This document shows, one piece after another, positions 18,381 to 25,766 of a DNA stretch of 64,000 nucleotides (positions within the stretch are counted from its first letter, which is position 1; every line of letters begins with the position of its first letter). The notes under the pieces are model-generated. The model saw only the letters and a list, made by a program, of their open reading frames with translations. It had not been told where the DNA came from and searched no databases. Position numbers and translations under genes: made by a program. Source of the DNA: Acidimicrobiales bacterium (GTDB lineage Bacteria; Actinomycetota; Acidimicrobiia; Acidimicrobiales; AC-14). The stretch lies in the NCBI GenBank assembly GCA_025463925.1, contig JAODBK010000004.1, forward strand, positions 62,001 through 126,000, read 5' to 3'.

Positions 18381-18938
18381 ATGTCCGACACCTTCACGTA
18401 TGCGGAGTTCGGGGCGGCGTTCGTGCCGTTGGCGGTCAGTGACGACCGGGTGCGGGCCGCGGTCGCCGAGATCGCGGGCGACACCATCGAGGTGGGTCCG
18501 CTGCCGGCCGGGCCCGGCGGGGTCGCCGGGGCGCGGGCTACCGGCGCGATCCGCGCGGTCGTGGTCGAGGCCGACCGGTCGGGGGAGCCGGTCCGCTTCG
18601 ACGTCACCCTGAAGGTGGACCTCACCTTGCGCGTCGAGGTGGCGGGCGTGCCCCACCGCTATCAGGCCGACGTCGTGGTGCATCTTCGGCTGTCCGTCTG
18701 GGCCCGCCCGCCGCTCGGCCTCTTCATCGGCGTCGAGTCGTTCGGCGCCAGCGACGTCGGGTGCCGGGTGAAGGCCGACGGGGTGCGGGCCAAGGTGCTG
18801 CAGAAGCTCGGCCGCATCGACGACGAGATCCGCGCCAACGTGGCGCGGGTCGTCAACGAGAAGCTCGCCTCCGACGCCGGGCGGGCCGCGCGCGAGATCG
18901 ACCTCCTCCCACTGATCGAGCAGGCATGGCCGGCCTGA
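18381..18938 (+). CDS. Unknown protein encoded between PBP2 and RodA
   Basis: A 185-aa protein without a signal peptide or transmembrane helix. The middle (residues 60-110) alternates hydrophobic and polar residues in beta-strand fashion (FDVTLKVDLTLRVEV, YQADVVVHLRLSVW), as in a lipid-binding or barrel fold. The C-terminal 50 residues are helical (VLQKLGRIDDEIRANVARVVNEK). It starts 4 nt after the PBP2 stop, and its last 13 nt overlap rodA, so it is translated with the elongasome proteins. I do not recognise the family; the location suggests an accessory elongation factor. Confidence 0.7.
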   Translation: MSDTFTYAEFGAAFVPLAVSDDRVRAAVAEIAGDTIEVGPLPAGPGGVAGARATGAIRAVVVEADRSGEPVRFDVTLKVDLTLRVEVAGVPHRYQADVVVHLRLSVWARPPLGLFIGVESFGASDVGCRVKADGVRAKVLQKLGRIDDEIRANVARVVNEKLASDAGRAAREIDLLPLIEQAWPA

Positions 18939-20056
18939 GGGTTCCGCGCAACGCGGCCGCGCCGTGGCGGCATCTCGACTTCTCGCTGATCGCGGCCACG
19001 GTCGCGCTGGCGAGCCTCGGGATCGTGATGATCTACTCGGCGACCAACCACAAGCTCGAGCAGAGCGGCATCGACCCGTACTTCTACGTCAAGAAGCAGG
19101 CGACGTGGATCGCACTCGGCGCGGTGCTGATGGCCGTCGTGGCGACCATCGACTACCGGCGCCTGCGCGAGTTCGCGCCCGTTCTCTATGGCGGCGCGGT
19201 GCTGGTGCTCGCCGCGGTCATCAGCCCGGTGGGATCGAATGCCAAGGGCGCGCAGGCCTGGTTCCAGTTGGGCCCGTTCAAGTTCGAGCCGTCGGAGTGG
19301 GCCAAGGTCGTCCTGATCCTTTGCGTGGCCTCGTACGGCGCCAGCCATCGGGGCGAGCTCTCGGGTCGGCAGGTGCTCGGCGTGCTCGTGCTGGCCGCGG
19401 TGCCGATGGCCTTGATCGAGCTGCAGCCCGACCTCGGCACGAACCTCGTGTTCATGGCCATCCTTATGGCGGTGCTGCTGGTCGCCGGCGCCCGGCCCCG
19501 CCACATCGCCACGCTGACGGTGCTCGGGATCGTGGGCTCGGTCGCGGTCCTGCAGCTCGGGGTGCTGAAGCAGTACCAGGTCGACCGGCTGACGGCGTTC
19601 CTGCACCCGACCGGCGACGTGCGGGGGTCGACCTACAACCTGCACCAGTCGGTGAACGCCATCGCCGCCGGCAGCCTCACCGGCAAGGGGCTGTTCAAGG
19701 GCACGCAGACCAACCTCGGATTCGTGCCCGAGCAGCACACCGACTTCATCTTCACCGTGGTGGGCGAGGAGCTGGGGTTCGCCGGCGCCATCACCCTCCT
19801 GGCGCTGTTCGCCATCGTGGTGTGGCGGACCTGGCGAACCGCCGGCCTCGCCCGCGACCTGTTCGGCACCCTGCTCTGCGTCGGGGTGCTGGCGATGTTC
19901 GTCTTCCAGGTGTTCGAGAACGTCGGGATGACGATGGGCATCATGCCGATCACTGGCATCCCGTTGCCCTTCATGTCCTACGGCGGATCGGCGACCATCG
20001 CCTGCTTCGTGGGCGTCGGGCTGGTCCTCAACGTCCACATGCGCAGATTCGCCTAG
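18926..20056 (+). CDS. rodA: Peptidoglycan polymerase RodA (SEDS family)
   Basis: A 376-aa SEDS membrane glycosyltransferase with about ten helices that polymerises lipid II together with PBP2. Visible signatures are FEPSEWAKV, LQPDLGT (the Asp-containing motif), FVPEQHTDFIFTVVGEELGF and PLPFMSYGGSA. The ATG at 18926 overlaps the preceding gene by 13 nt. The longer upstream reading is shadow of that gene. Confidence 0.94.
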   Translation: MAGLRVPRNAAAPWRHLDFSLIAATVALASLGIVMIYSATNHKLEQSGIDPYFYVKKQATWIALGAVLMAVVATIDYRRLREFAPVLYGGAVLVLAAVISPVGSNAKGAQAWFQLGPFKFEPSEWAKVVLILCVASYGASHRGELSGRQVLGVLVLAAVPMALIELQPDLGTNLVFMAILMAVLLVAGARPRHIATLTVLGIVGSVAVLQLGVLKQYQVDRLTAFLHPTGDVRGSTYNLHQSVNAIAAGSLTGKGLFKGTQTNLGFVPEQHTDFIFTVVGEELGFAGAITLLALFAIVVWRTWRTAGLARDLFGTLLCVGVLAMFVFQVFENVGMTMGIMPITGIPLPFMSYGGSATIACFVGVGLVLNVHMRRFA

Positions 20057-20132
20057 CCCCGGCCGAACTCGGCAGCGATTTTTGGCCCGTTCCGGGCAGA
20101 AGGGCCGGCAAAGAACCGGGTGGGGCCGCGCC

Positions 20133-20138
20133 TACACT
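20133..20138 (+). promoter_or_regulatory. -10 box TACACT of the radical SAM gene
   Basis: TACACT is followed by 10 nt and the ATG at 20149, the same spacing as at tig. This spacing favours 20149 over the ATG at 20140 as the start. Confidence 0.45.
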
Positions 20139-20148
20139 GATGGTCCAC

Positions 20149-22101
20149 ATGACGCTCTGGCCGCGGATCGAGCCGCTCCTGGCCAAGGTGCAGAAGCCGG
20201 CCCGCTACATCGGGTGCGAGGACGGGGCCAGGGTGGCGCCGCCCGGCCCGGGCCGGGTCGGGTGGCTGCTCGTCTACCCGGACACCTACGAGATCGGCCT
20301 GCCCAACCAGGGACTGCAGATCCTGTACGAGATCCTCAACGAGCGCGACGACGCCCGGGCCGAGCGCGCCTACGCGCCCTGGTCGGATCTCGAGGCCGAG
20401 TTGCGGGCCGCCCGGGTGCCGCTCTTCAGCGTGGACACCCACCGCCCAGCCGGCGAGTTCGACCTGATCGCCTTCAACCTGTCGGCCGAGCTCGTGTACA
20501 CGAACGTCGTGAACTGCATCGACCTGGCCGGGGTGCCGGTCCGGGCCGCCGACCGCGGTCCCGAGCACCCACTCGTCGCGGCCGGCGGTCACTGCACCTA
20601 CAACCCCGAGCCGCTGGCCGACTTCGTCGACCTGTTCGTGATCGGCGACGGCGAGGAGGTGGTCGCCGAGATCACCGAGGTCGTCGGCGAGTGGAAGGCG
20701 AGCGGCCGGACGCCAGGGTCGCGCCAGGCCGTGCTGCGCGAGCTGAGCAAGGTCGTCGGCGTCTACGTCCCGTCGATGTACGACGTGGAGTACGACGGCC
20801 CGGCGCTCCGAGCGATCACGCCGCGCCACCCCGACGTCCCGGCGCGGGTCGAGAAGCGCACCGTCGCCGATCTCGCCGAGTGGCCGTACCCGAAGCGGCA
20901 GCTGGTGCCGTTGACCGAGGTGGTGCACGACCGCCTCAACGTCGAGGTGTTCCGCGGCTGCACGCGCGGGTGCCGGTTCTGCCAGGCCGGCATGATCACC
21001 CGCCCGGTGCGCGAGCGGCCGGCCGAGCAGGTGCGCACGATGGTCAGCGAAGGCCTCAAGCGCACGGGCTACGACGAGGTGAGTCTCACCAGCCTCTCGA
21101 CCGCGGACTTCAGCGGCATCGAGGGCGTCGTGGCCGGGGTCATCAACGACCCGGTCAATTGCGGGCAGGTGTCGTTGAGCCTGCCCAGCCTGCGGGTCGA
21201 CGCCTTCACCGTGGGCATCGCCAGCCAGATCCAGCAGGTGCGGCGCACCGGCCTCACCTTCGCGCCCGAGGGGGGCACCTGGCGCATCCGCCAGGTCATC
21301 AACAAGCTCATTCGCGAGGAGGACCTCTACGAGGCGGTCGAGTCCGCCTTCAGTCAAGGATGGCGCCGGGTCAAGCTGTACTTCCTCGCCGGCGTCCCGA
21401 CCGAGCAGGACGTGGACACCCTGGGCATCGCCACCCTGGCCCGGGCCTGCGCCGAGATCGGTCGGAGGCACACCAAGAGCCCGCAAGTCACCGCGTCGGT
21501 CGGTGGCTTCGTGCCCAAGCCCCACACCCCGTTCCAGTGGTTCGGGCAGAACACCGTCGCCGAGCTGACCCGCAAGATCAACCTGCTCCGCGACGACCTC
21601 CGCCGCGAGCGGGGTGTCACGCTCCGCTGGCACGACCCCAAGGCGACGCTCGCCGAGGGGATCGCCAGCCGCGGCGATCGCCGCATCGGGCGCGTCATCG
21701 AAGACGTCTGGCGAGCCGGCGGGACGTTCCAGGAGTGGTCCGAGCAGTTCGACATCGGTCGATGGGAAGCGGCGATGGCCCGGCACGGGCTCTCGATCGA
21801 CTGGTACGTCCACCGCCATCGCACCGAGGACGAGGTGCTGCCGTGGGACCACATCTCCGCCGGTCTGCACAAGGACTTCCTGTGGGACGACTGGCAGGCC
21901 GCGCTGCGTGAATCGGGTGTCCCCGATTGCCGATGGACGCCGTGTTACGACTGCGGCGTGTGCACCGGCTACGGGATCGAGCACGTCGTCGCGTCGGCGG
22001 TCCCGCCGGCCGGCGGCAGCCAGGGCACTGGGCAGGACCTCACCACCGGCGGCCGCGTGCCGGTGGCGCTCCTCCCGACGCGCGCCGGGGTGGCGTCGTG
22101 A
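20149..22101 (+). CDS. Radical SAM protein, TIGR03960 type
   Basis: A 650-aa protein with an N-terminal B12-binding-like region and a radical SAM domain. The cluster-binding motif is CTRGCRFC with first Cys271, followed by GMITRPVRERP. The C-terminus has CYDCGVCTG, a possible extra cysteine site. In actinobacteria and some other phyla this family sits next to a TIGR03936 (DUF2344) protein and RNase E/G, exactly as here. A role in RNA or ribosome modification is suspected from that context but not established. The stop overlaps the next GTG start (GTGA). Confidence 0.88.
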   Translation: MTLWPRIEPLLAKVQKPARYIGCEDGARVAPPGPGRVGWLLVYPDTYEIGLPNQGLQILYEILNERDDARAERAYAPWSDLEAELRAARVPLFSVDTHRPAGEFDLIAFNLSAELVYTNVVNCIDLAGVPVRAADRGPEHPLVAAGGHCTYNPEPLADFVDLFVIGDGEEVVAEITEVVGEWKASGRTPGSRQAVLRELSKVVGVYVPSMYDVEYDGPALRAITPRHPDVPARVEKRTVADLAEWPYPKRQLVPLTEVVHDRLNVEVFRGCTRGCRFCQAGMITRPVRERPAEQVRTMVSEGLKRTGYDEVSLTSLSTADFSGIEGVVAGVINDPVNCGQVSLSLPSLRVDAFTVGIASQIQQVRRTGLTFAPEGGTWRIRQVINKLIREEDLYEAVESAFSQGWRRVKLYFLAGVPTEQDVDTLGIATLARACAEIGRRHTKSPQVTASVGGFVPKPHTPFQWFGQNTVAELTRKINLLRDDLRRERGVTLRWHDPKATLAEGIASRGDRRIGRVIEDVWRAGGTFQEWSEQFDIGRWEAAMARHGLSIDWYVHRHRTEDEVLPWDHISAGLHKDFLWDDWQAALRESGVPDCRWTPCYDCGVCTGYGIEHVVASAVPPAGGSQGTGQDLTTGGRVPVALLPTRAGVAS

Positions 22102-22919
22102 AGGTCCGGTTCCGCTTCGCCAAGCAGGGAAAGGTGCGCTTCACCAGCCACCGCGACGTGGCTCGGATGTGGGAGCGGGCGTTCCGGCGGGTGCAGCTCC
22201 CGGTCTCGTACTCGGCCGGGTTCTCGCCCCGGCCCAAGGTGAGCTTCGGCCTCGCCCTGCCCACCGGCGCCGAGTCGGTGGCGGAGTATCTGGACGTCGA
22301 CCTCACCGAGGCGGTGGTGATCGACGGCCTGGCGGCCACCTTGACGGCGGCGATGCCGGTGGGCGTCGACGTGTTGGCGGCCGGTGAGCTCGAGGCCGGC
22401 TCGGGCTCGCTGCAACAAGAAGTCACGTCGTGCACGTGGTCGATCGACGTCGGCGGCCTCGATCTCGGCCAGGCGCGCGCCCGAGCGGCCGGCGTCGTGG
22501 CCGCCGCCGAGCTGGTCGTCACCCGCGAGCGCAAGGGCTCGCCGGTGACCGACGACATCCGGCCGGCCATCCTCAGCCTCGCCGAGCCCCAGCCGGGCTC
22601 GTCGGGGATCCGCATCGACTGCGAGCTGGCCACCCAGCCGCGCGGGCTGCGACCGTCGGAACTGGTCGAGGCCCTCGGCGGTGGCCTGCTCACAGCATTC
22701 AGACACGCACAGTGGATCGAGCGCGACGGCGCCCGGTGGGAGCCAATCCCGCTGCCGGCGACGGACGCGACACACGAGAAGGACGCAACCCATGACCGAT
22801 CAGGTCCCGGGCTCGACCGAGCCCACCGAGACACCAGAACCCCGGCCACCGGCGGAGCCGTCGACCACCCAGCCGTCGACCACCCAGCCGCAACCGTCGG
22901 GTCGGCCAGCTTCTCCTGA
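22098..22919 (+). CDS. TIGR03936/DUF2344 family protein
   Basis: A 273-aa protein starting VKVRFRFAKQGKVRFTSHRD, the typical beginning of the family that is found separate from or fused to the radical SAM protein. The family core ends near residue 220 (FRHAQWIERDGARW). The last roughly 40 residues are low-complexity and lie in a 128-nt overlap with rne in another frame, so this tail is probably a by-product of late termination. Its substrate is unknown. Confidence 0.85.
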   Translation: MKVRFRFAKQGKVRFTSHRDVARMWERAFRRVQLPVSYSAGFSPRPKVSFGLALPTGAESVAEYLDVDLTEAVVIDGLAATLTAAMPVGVDVLAAGELEAGSGSLQQEVTSCTWSIDVGGLDLGQARARAAGVVAAAELVVTRERKGSPVTDDIRPAILSLAEPQPGSSGIRIDCELATQPRGLRPSELVEALGGGLLTAFRHAQWIERDGARWEPIPLPATDATHEKDATHDRSGPGLDRAHRDTRTPATGGAVDHPAVDHPAATVGSASFS

Positions 22920-24639
22920 GGGCGAGGACGGCGCGGCCAAGCGCCGCCGTCGTGGCTCGCGCGGCGGCCGCAACCGCGCCCGCGGCAACGGAACCGCCAA
23001 CGGGGCGGCCGGCGGGGGTGCTGCCGACGGAACGGGGACGCCGCCCGCGACCATGCCGGCGGTGATGCCGGGCGAGATGCTGGGCGCGCCGTCGGCCCGG
23101 CCGAAGATCGGCGACTCGCGGCCGGCGCCGCCGTCTGCTCCGAAGCCCGAACGGGCCGGCGCGCCCGTCGAGGGGACTGGCTCGCCGGCCGCCAAGCGCC
23201 GCCGGCGGCGCGGCGGTCGAGGTCGCAGCAGCAACAGCAGCGGGAGTGGCGGCGGTGGCGCGGGCGCGGCCTCGAGCCCAGTGATGGCCGGCGGCTTCGA
23301 CAACGAGGACGCGGTCGACGTCGACGAGGAGACGCTCGAGCGCCGGCGCGGGCGCGAGCGCAAGGGCCGGCCGGTCGGTCGCTACCTCATGTGCGTGCAC
23401 GTCCGGCCGGACGCGACGCAGATCGCGGTGCTCGAGGGCCGCAACCTGATCGAGCACTACGTCAGCCGGCCGCAGGACGACGCCACCCAGATCCACGGCA
23501 ACATCTACCTCGGCAAGGTCCAGAACGTGCTGCCCGGGATGGAGGCGGCGTTCGTCGACATCGGCACGCCGAAGAACGCGGTGCTCTACCGCGGCGACGT
23601 CCAGTACGACCAGGACGACGTCGAGGAGCGGGGCAACGACAAGGACGTGCGCATCGAGCAGATGCTCCGCGGCGGCCAGACGATCCTCTGCCAGGTCACC
23701 AAGAATCCCATCGGCACCAAGGGCGCCCGGCTGACGCAAGAGGTGTCGATGCCGGGGCGGTTCGTGGTGCTCATCCCGAACTCGTCCACGTACGGCATCT
23801 CCAAGCGGCTGTCCGACGACGAGCGCAAGCGGTTGCGCCGGGTCCTCGACGACGTCAAGCCGGCCGAGCACGGCGTCATCGTGCGGACCGCGGCCGAGGG
23901 CGCCACGCCCGACGAGCTGCGGCGCGATGTGCAGCGCCTCGTCGGTCAGTGGCAGGCGATCGAGGCGCTGGCCGCGCGCACGAGGGCTCCGGCACTGCTG
24001 TACCGCGAGCCCGACCTGGCGGTGCGGGTCATTCGGGAGGAGTTCAACCGCGACTACCGCGGCGTGATCATCGACGACCCGGCCTTGTACGCCGAGGTCG
24101 GCGAGTACGTGTCGGCGCTGATCCCCGAGCTGGCCGAGCGGGTCGAGCTCTACGACGAGCCTGACCTCCCGATCTTCGAGCGGCACCATGTGCACGAGCA
24201 GCTCCACAAGGCGCTCGACCGCAAGGTGTGGCTCCCGTCGGGTGGCTCGTTGATCATCGAGCGGACCGAGGCCTTGACCGTCATCGACGTCAACACCGGC
24301 AAGAACGTCGGCAAGGACAACCTCGAGGAGACGGTGTACCGCAACAACCTCGAGGCGGCCGACGAGATCGCCCGCCAGCTCCGCCTGCGCGACATCGGCG
24401 GCATCATCGTCATCGACTTCATCGACATGGAGATCAAGAAGAACCGCGAGGACGTGCAGCGGGCCTTCAAGGAGGCATTGGCGCGCGACAAGACGCGCAC
24501 GCAGGTGTTCGACATCTCCGAGCTCGGACTGGTCGAGATGACGCGCAAGCGGGTGTCGGAGGGTCTGGTCGAGGCGTTCTCCGCGACCTGCCCCACGTGT
24601 GCCGGCCGCGGCATCGTCCTCGACGACACCTTGCTCTAG
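22792..24639 (+). CDS. rne: Ribonuclease E/G
   Basis: A 615-aa endoribonuclease of the RNase E/G family, acting in mRNA decay and rRNA processing. An intrinsically disordered Pro/Gly/Arg-rich N-terminus spans about residues 1-190. The S1 domain (GNIYLGKVQNVLPGMEAAFVD) begins near residue 240. The catalytic DNase-I-like part has VIDVNTGKN and IIVIDFIDM acidic residues. The Zn-link motif CPTCAGRG is at the C-terminal end. The ATG at 22792 has AAGGA 8 nt upstream, which supports the long overlap with the preceding gene. A 15-bp tandem repeat (22858-22887) encodes PSTTQ twice. Confidence 0.93.
   Translation: MTDQVPGSTEPTETPEPRPPAEPSTTQPSTTQPQPSGRPASPEGEDGAAKRRRRGSRGGRNRARGNGTANGAAGGGAADGTGTPPATMPAVMPGEMLGAPSARPKIGDSRPAPPSAPKPERAGAPVEGTGSPAAKRRRRRGGRGRSSNSSGSGGGGAGAASSPVMAGGFDNEDAVDVDEETLERRRGRERKGRPVGRYLMCVHVRPDATQIAVLEGRNLIEHYVSRPQDDATQIHGNIYLGKVQNVLPGMEAAFVDIGTPKNAVLYRGDVQYDQDDVEERGNDKDVRIEQMLRGGQTILCQVTKNPIGTKGARLTQEVSMPGRFVVLIPNSSTYGISKRLSDDERKRLRRVLDDVKPAEHGVIVRTAAEGATPDELRRDVQRLVGQWQAIEALAARTRAPALLYREPDLAVRVIREEFNRDYRGVIIDDPALYAEVGEYVSALIPELAERVELYDEPDLPIFERHHVHEQLHKALDRKVWLPSGGSLIIERTEALTVIDVNTGKNVGKDNLEETVYRNNLEAADEIARQLRLRDIGGIIVIDFIDMEIKKNREDVQRAFKEALARDKTRTQVFDISELGLVEMTRKRVSEGLVEAFSATCPTCAGRGIVLDDTLL
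22858..22887. repeat. 15-bp tandem repeat, two units
   Basis: CCGTCGACCACCCAG occurs twice head-to-tail. It lies inside the overlap of the TIGR03936 gene and rne and is translated as repeats in both frames (VDHPA and PSTTQ). The length can vary by 5 codons per unit without a frameshift in either gene. Confidence 0.85.
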
Positions 24640-24642
24640 CCT
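24637..24642 (+). promoter_or_regulatory. -10 box TAGCCT overlapping the rne stop codon
   Basis: The rne stop TAG (24637-24639) is the start of TAGCCT. The ATG at 24650 follows 7 nt later. This is the leaderless spacing seen at other genes in the window. Confidence 0.4.
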
Positions 24643-24649
24643 GCCGCCC

Positions 24650-25012
24650 ATGGGTGACGACAACGAGAAGACCGTCACGGCGTTCTGCCAGGCGATCGAG
24701 GGCGGCGACATCGAGGAGATCCTGGGCTTCTTCGCCGACGGCGCGGTGTACCACAACATGCCGATGGAGCCGGCGGTCGGAGCGGACGCGATTCGCGCCT
24801 TGCTCGGCATGTTCGTGTCCGGCCCCGGGTCGGTGGGGTTCGAGGTCCTGGCGATGGCGTCGGCCGGCGACGTGGTGTTCACCGAGCGGGTCGACCGCCT
24901 GACGTTCGGCGGCCGCGAGGTGGAGTTGCCGGTGGCCGGCGTCTTCGAGGTGCGCGACGGCAAGATCACCGCCTGGCGCGACTACTTCGACATGGCCGCC
25001 TTCACCGGCTGA
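24650..25012 (+). CDS. Limonene-1,2-epoxide hydrolase-fold protein
   Basis: A 120-aa cone-shaped alpha+beta (NTF2/SnoaL-like) protein. The residues that define limonene-epoxide hydrolase are recognisable: the Tyr-x-Asn pair in VYHNMP, the Arg-x-Asp pair in ERVDR, and the last Asp in WRDYFD. An epoxide hydrolase activity is therefore plausible, with substrate unknown. It is placed between rne and rplU. The ATG at 24650 lies 10 nt after the rne stop. Confidence 0.78.
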   Translation: MGDDNEKTVTAFCQAIEGGDIEEILGFFADGAVYHNMPMEPAVGADAIRALLGMFVSGPGSVGFEVLAMASAGDVVFTERVDRLTFGGREVELPVAGVFEVRDGKITAWRDYFDMAAFTG

Positions 25013-25090
25013 CCGCCGCAACCTCGGCAGTGGTCACGCCGGCGGACGACCGGTGCCGGGTCGCCGGACGGTCCGTCTCTCCTCGCCCGG

Positions 25091-25119
25091 TTTCGCTCGG
25101 TGCCCGGGGCCGGTAAGCT
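25091..25119 (+). promoter_or_regulatory. Promoter TTTCGC-N17-TAAGCT of rplU
   Basis: TTTCGC (25091-25096) and TAAGCT (25114-25119) are 17 nt apart. The rplU GTG start is 9 nt downstream. Positions 25013-25128 hold no gene and no L21-leader-like fold that I can see. Confidence 0.45.
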
Positions 25120-25128
25120 CTCCCCTTC

Positions 25129-25440
25129 GTGTACGCAGTGATCCGCACCGGTGGCAAGCAGGAGCGCGTGAGCGAGGGACAGCGCCTCGACGTCGAGCTG
25201 CTCGGCCAGGACGAAGGGGCCGACGTCTCGTTCGCGCCCATCCTCCTCGTCGACGGCGAGACGGTCCTGGCCCGACCCGACGAGCTGACCGGCGCCTCGG
25301 TGACGGCCCGGGTGGTCGGCGAGGCCAAGGGGCCGAAGATCGTCGGCCGCACCTACAAGAACAAGACGAACCAGCGGAAGCGGTGGGGCCACCGCCAGCG
25401 CTACTCGACCATCGAGATCACCGCCATCAAGAAGCACTGA
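25129..25440 (+). CDS. rplU: 50S ribosomal protein L21
   Basis: A 103-aa ribosomal protein that binds 23S rRNA. It begins YAVIRTGGKQERVSEGQ and ends with the basic RKRWGHRQRYSTIEITAI segment. The GTG start matches the family length. It is followed by rpmA after 21 nt, as in almost all bacteria. Confidence 0.97.
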   Translation: MYAVIRTGGKQERVSEGQRLDVELLGQDEGADVSFAPILLVDGETVLARPDELTGASVTARVVGEAKGPKIVGRTYKNKTNQRKRWGHRQRYSTIEITAIKKH

Positions 25441-25461
25441 GCACGAGGGGCTGAGCGACAC

Positions 25462-25719
25462 ATGAGCAAGACCAAGGGCGGCGGCAGCACTCGCAACGGT
25501 CGCGACTCGGCGGCGCAGCGGCTCGGCGTGAAGGTGTTCGACGGGGGCATCGTGCACGCCGGTGCCATCATCGTCCGGCAGCGCGGGACCAAGTTCCACC
25601 CCGGTGAGAACGTGGGGCGCGGCGGCGACGACACGCTGTTCGCCATGGCGCCGGGCCGGGTGAAGTTCGGCGAGCGCAAGGGCCGCAAGCTGGTCGACGT
25701 CCTCCCCCCGGAGGCGTAA
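25462..25719 (+). CDS. rpmA: 50S ribosomal protein L27
   Basis: An 85-aa ribosomal protein near the peptidyl-transferase centre. The signature [20 protein letters not shown] is at the N-terminus, without the cleaved extension of Firmicutes. In most actinobacteria obgE follows directly; here a 6-kb ABC transporter operon intervenes. Confidence 0.97.
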   Translation: MSKTKGGGSTRNGRDSAAQRLGVKVFDGGIVHAGAIIVRQRGTKFHPGENVGRGGDDTLFAMAPGRVKFGERKGRKLVDVLPPEA

Positions 25720-25729
25720 CCCGAATAGG

Positions 25730-25763
25730 GTTCTCCCCAGTTCCATCGCGCACAGGGGAGAAC
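25730..25763 (+). promoter_or_regulatory. Hairpin covering the ribosome-binding site of the ABC lipoprotein gene
   Basis: GTTCTCCCC (25730-25738) is perfectly complementary to GGGGAGAAC (25755-25763), giving a 9-bp stem with a 16-nt loop. The right arm contains the GGGGAG Shine-Dalgarno sequence, 6 nt before the ATG at 25767. An overlapping alternative pair, CAGTTC (25738-25743) with GAACTG (25760-25765), excludes the first stem. A TAGGGT hexamer at 25726-25731 could be the -10 box. It could act as a translational switch or as an operator dyad. Confidence 0.5.
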
Positions 25764-25766
25764 TGA

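Noticed and set aside
18964-22101. A single 1045-codon open frame covering rodA and the radical SAM gene
   Set aside because: The first part is an alternative frame of rodA with Arg/Gly-rich non-protein composition. Recognisable protein begins only at 20149.
25013-25128. L21 leader RNA upstream of rplU
   Set aside because: The inferred start of transcription is at or next to the GTG, leaving no room; no conserved leader-like fold was recognised.
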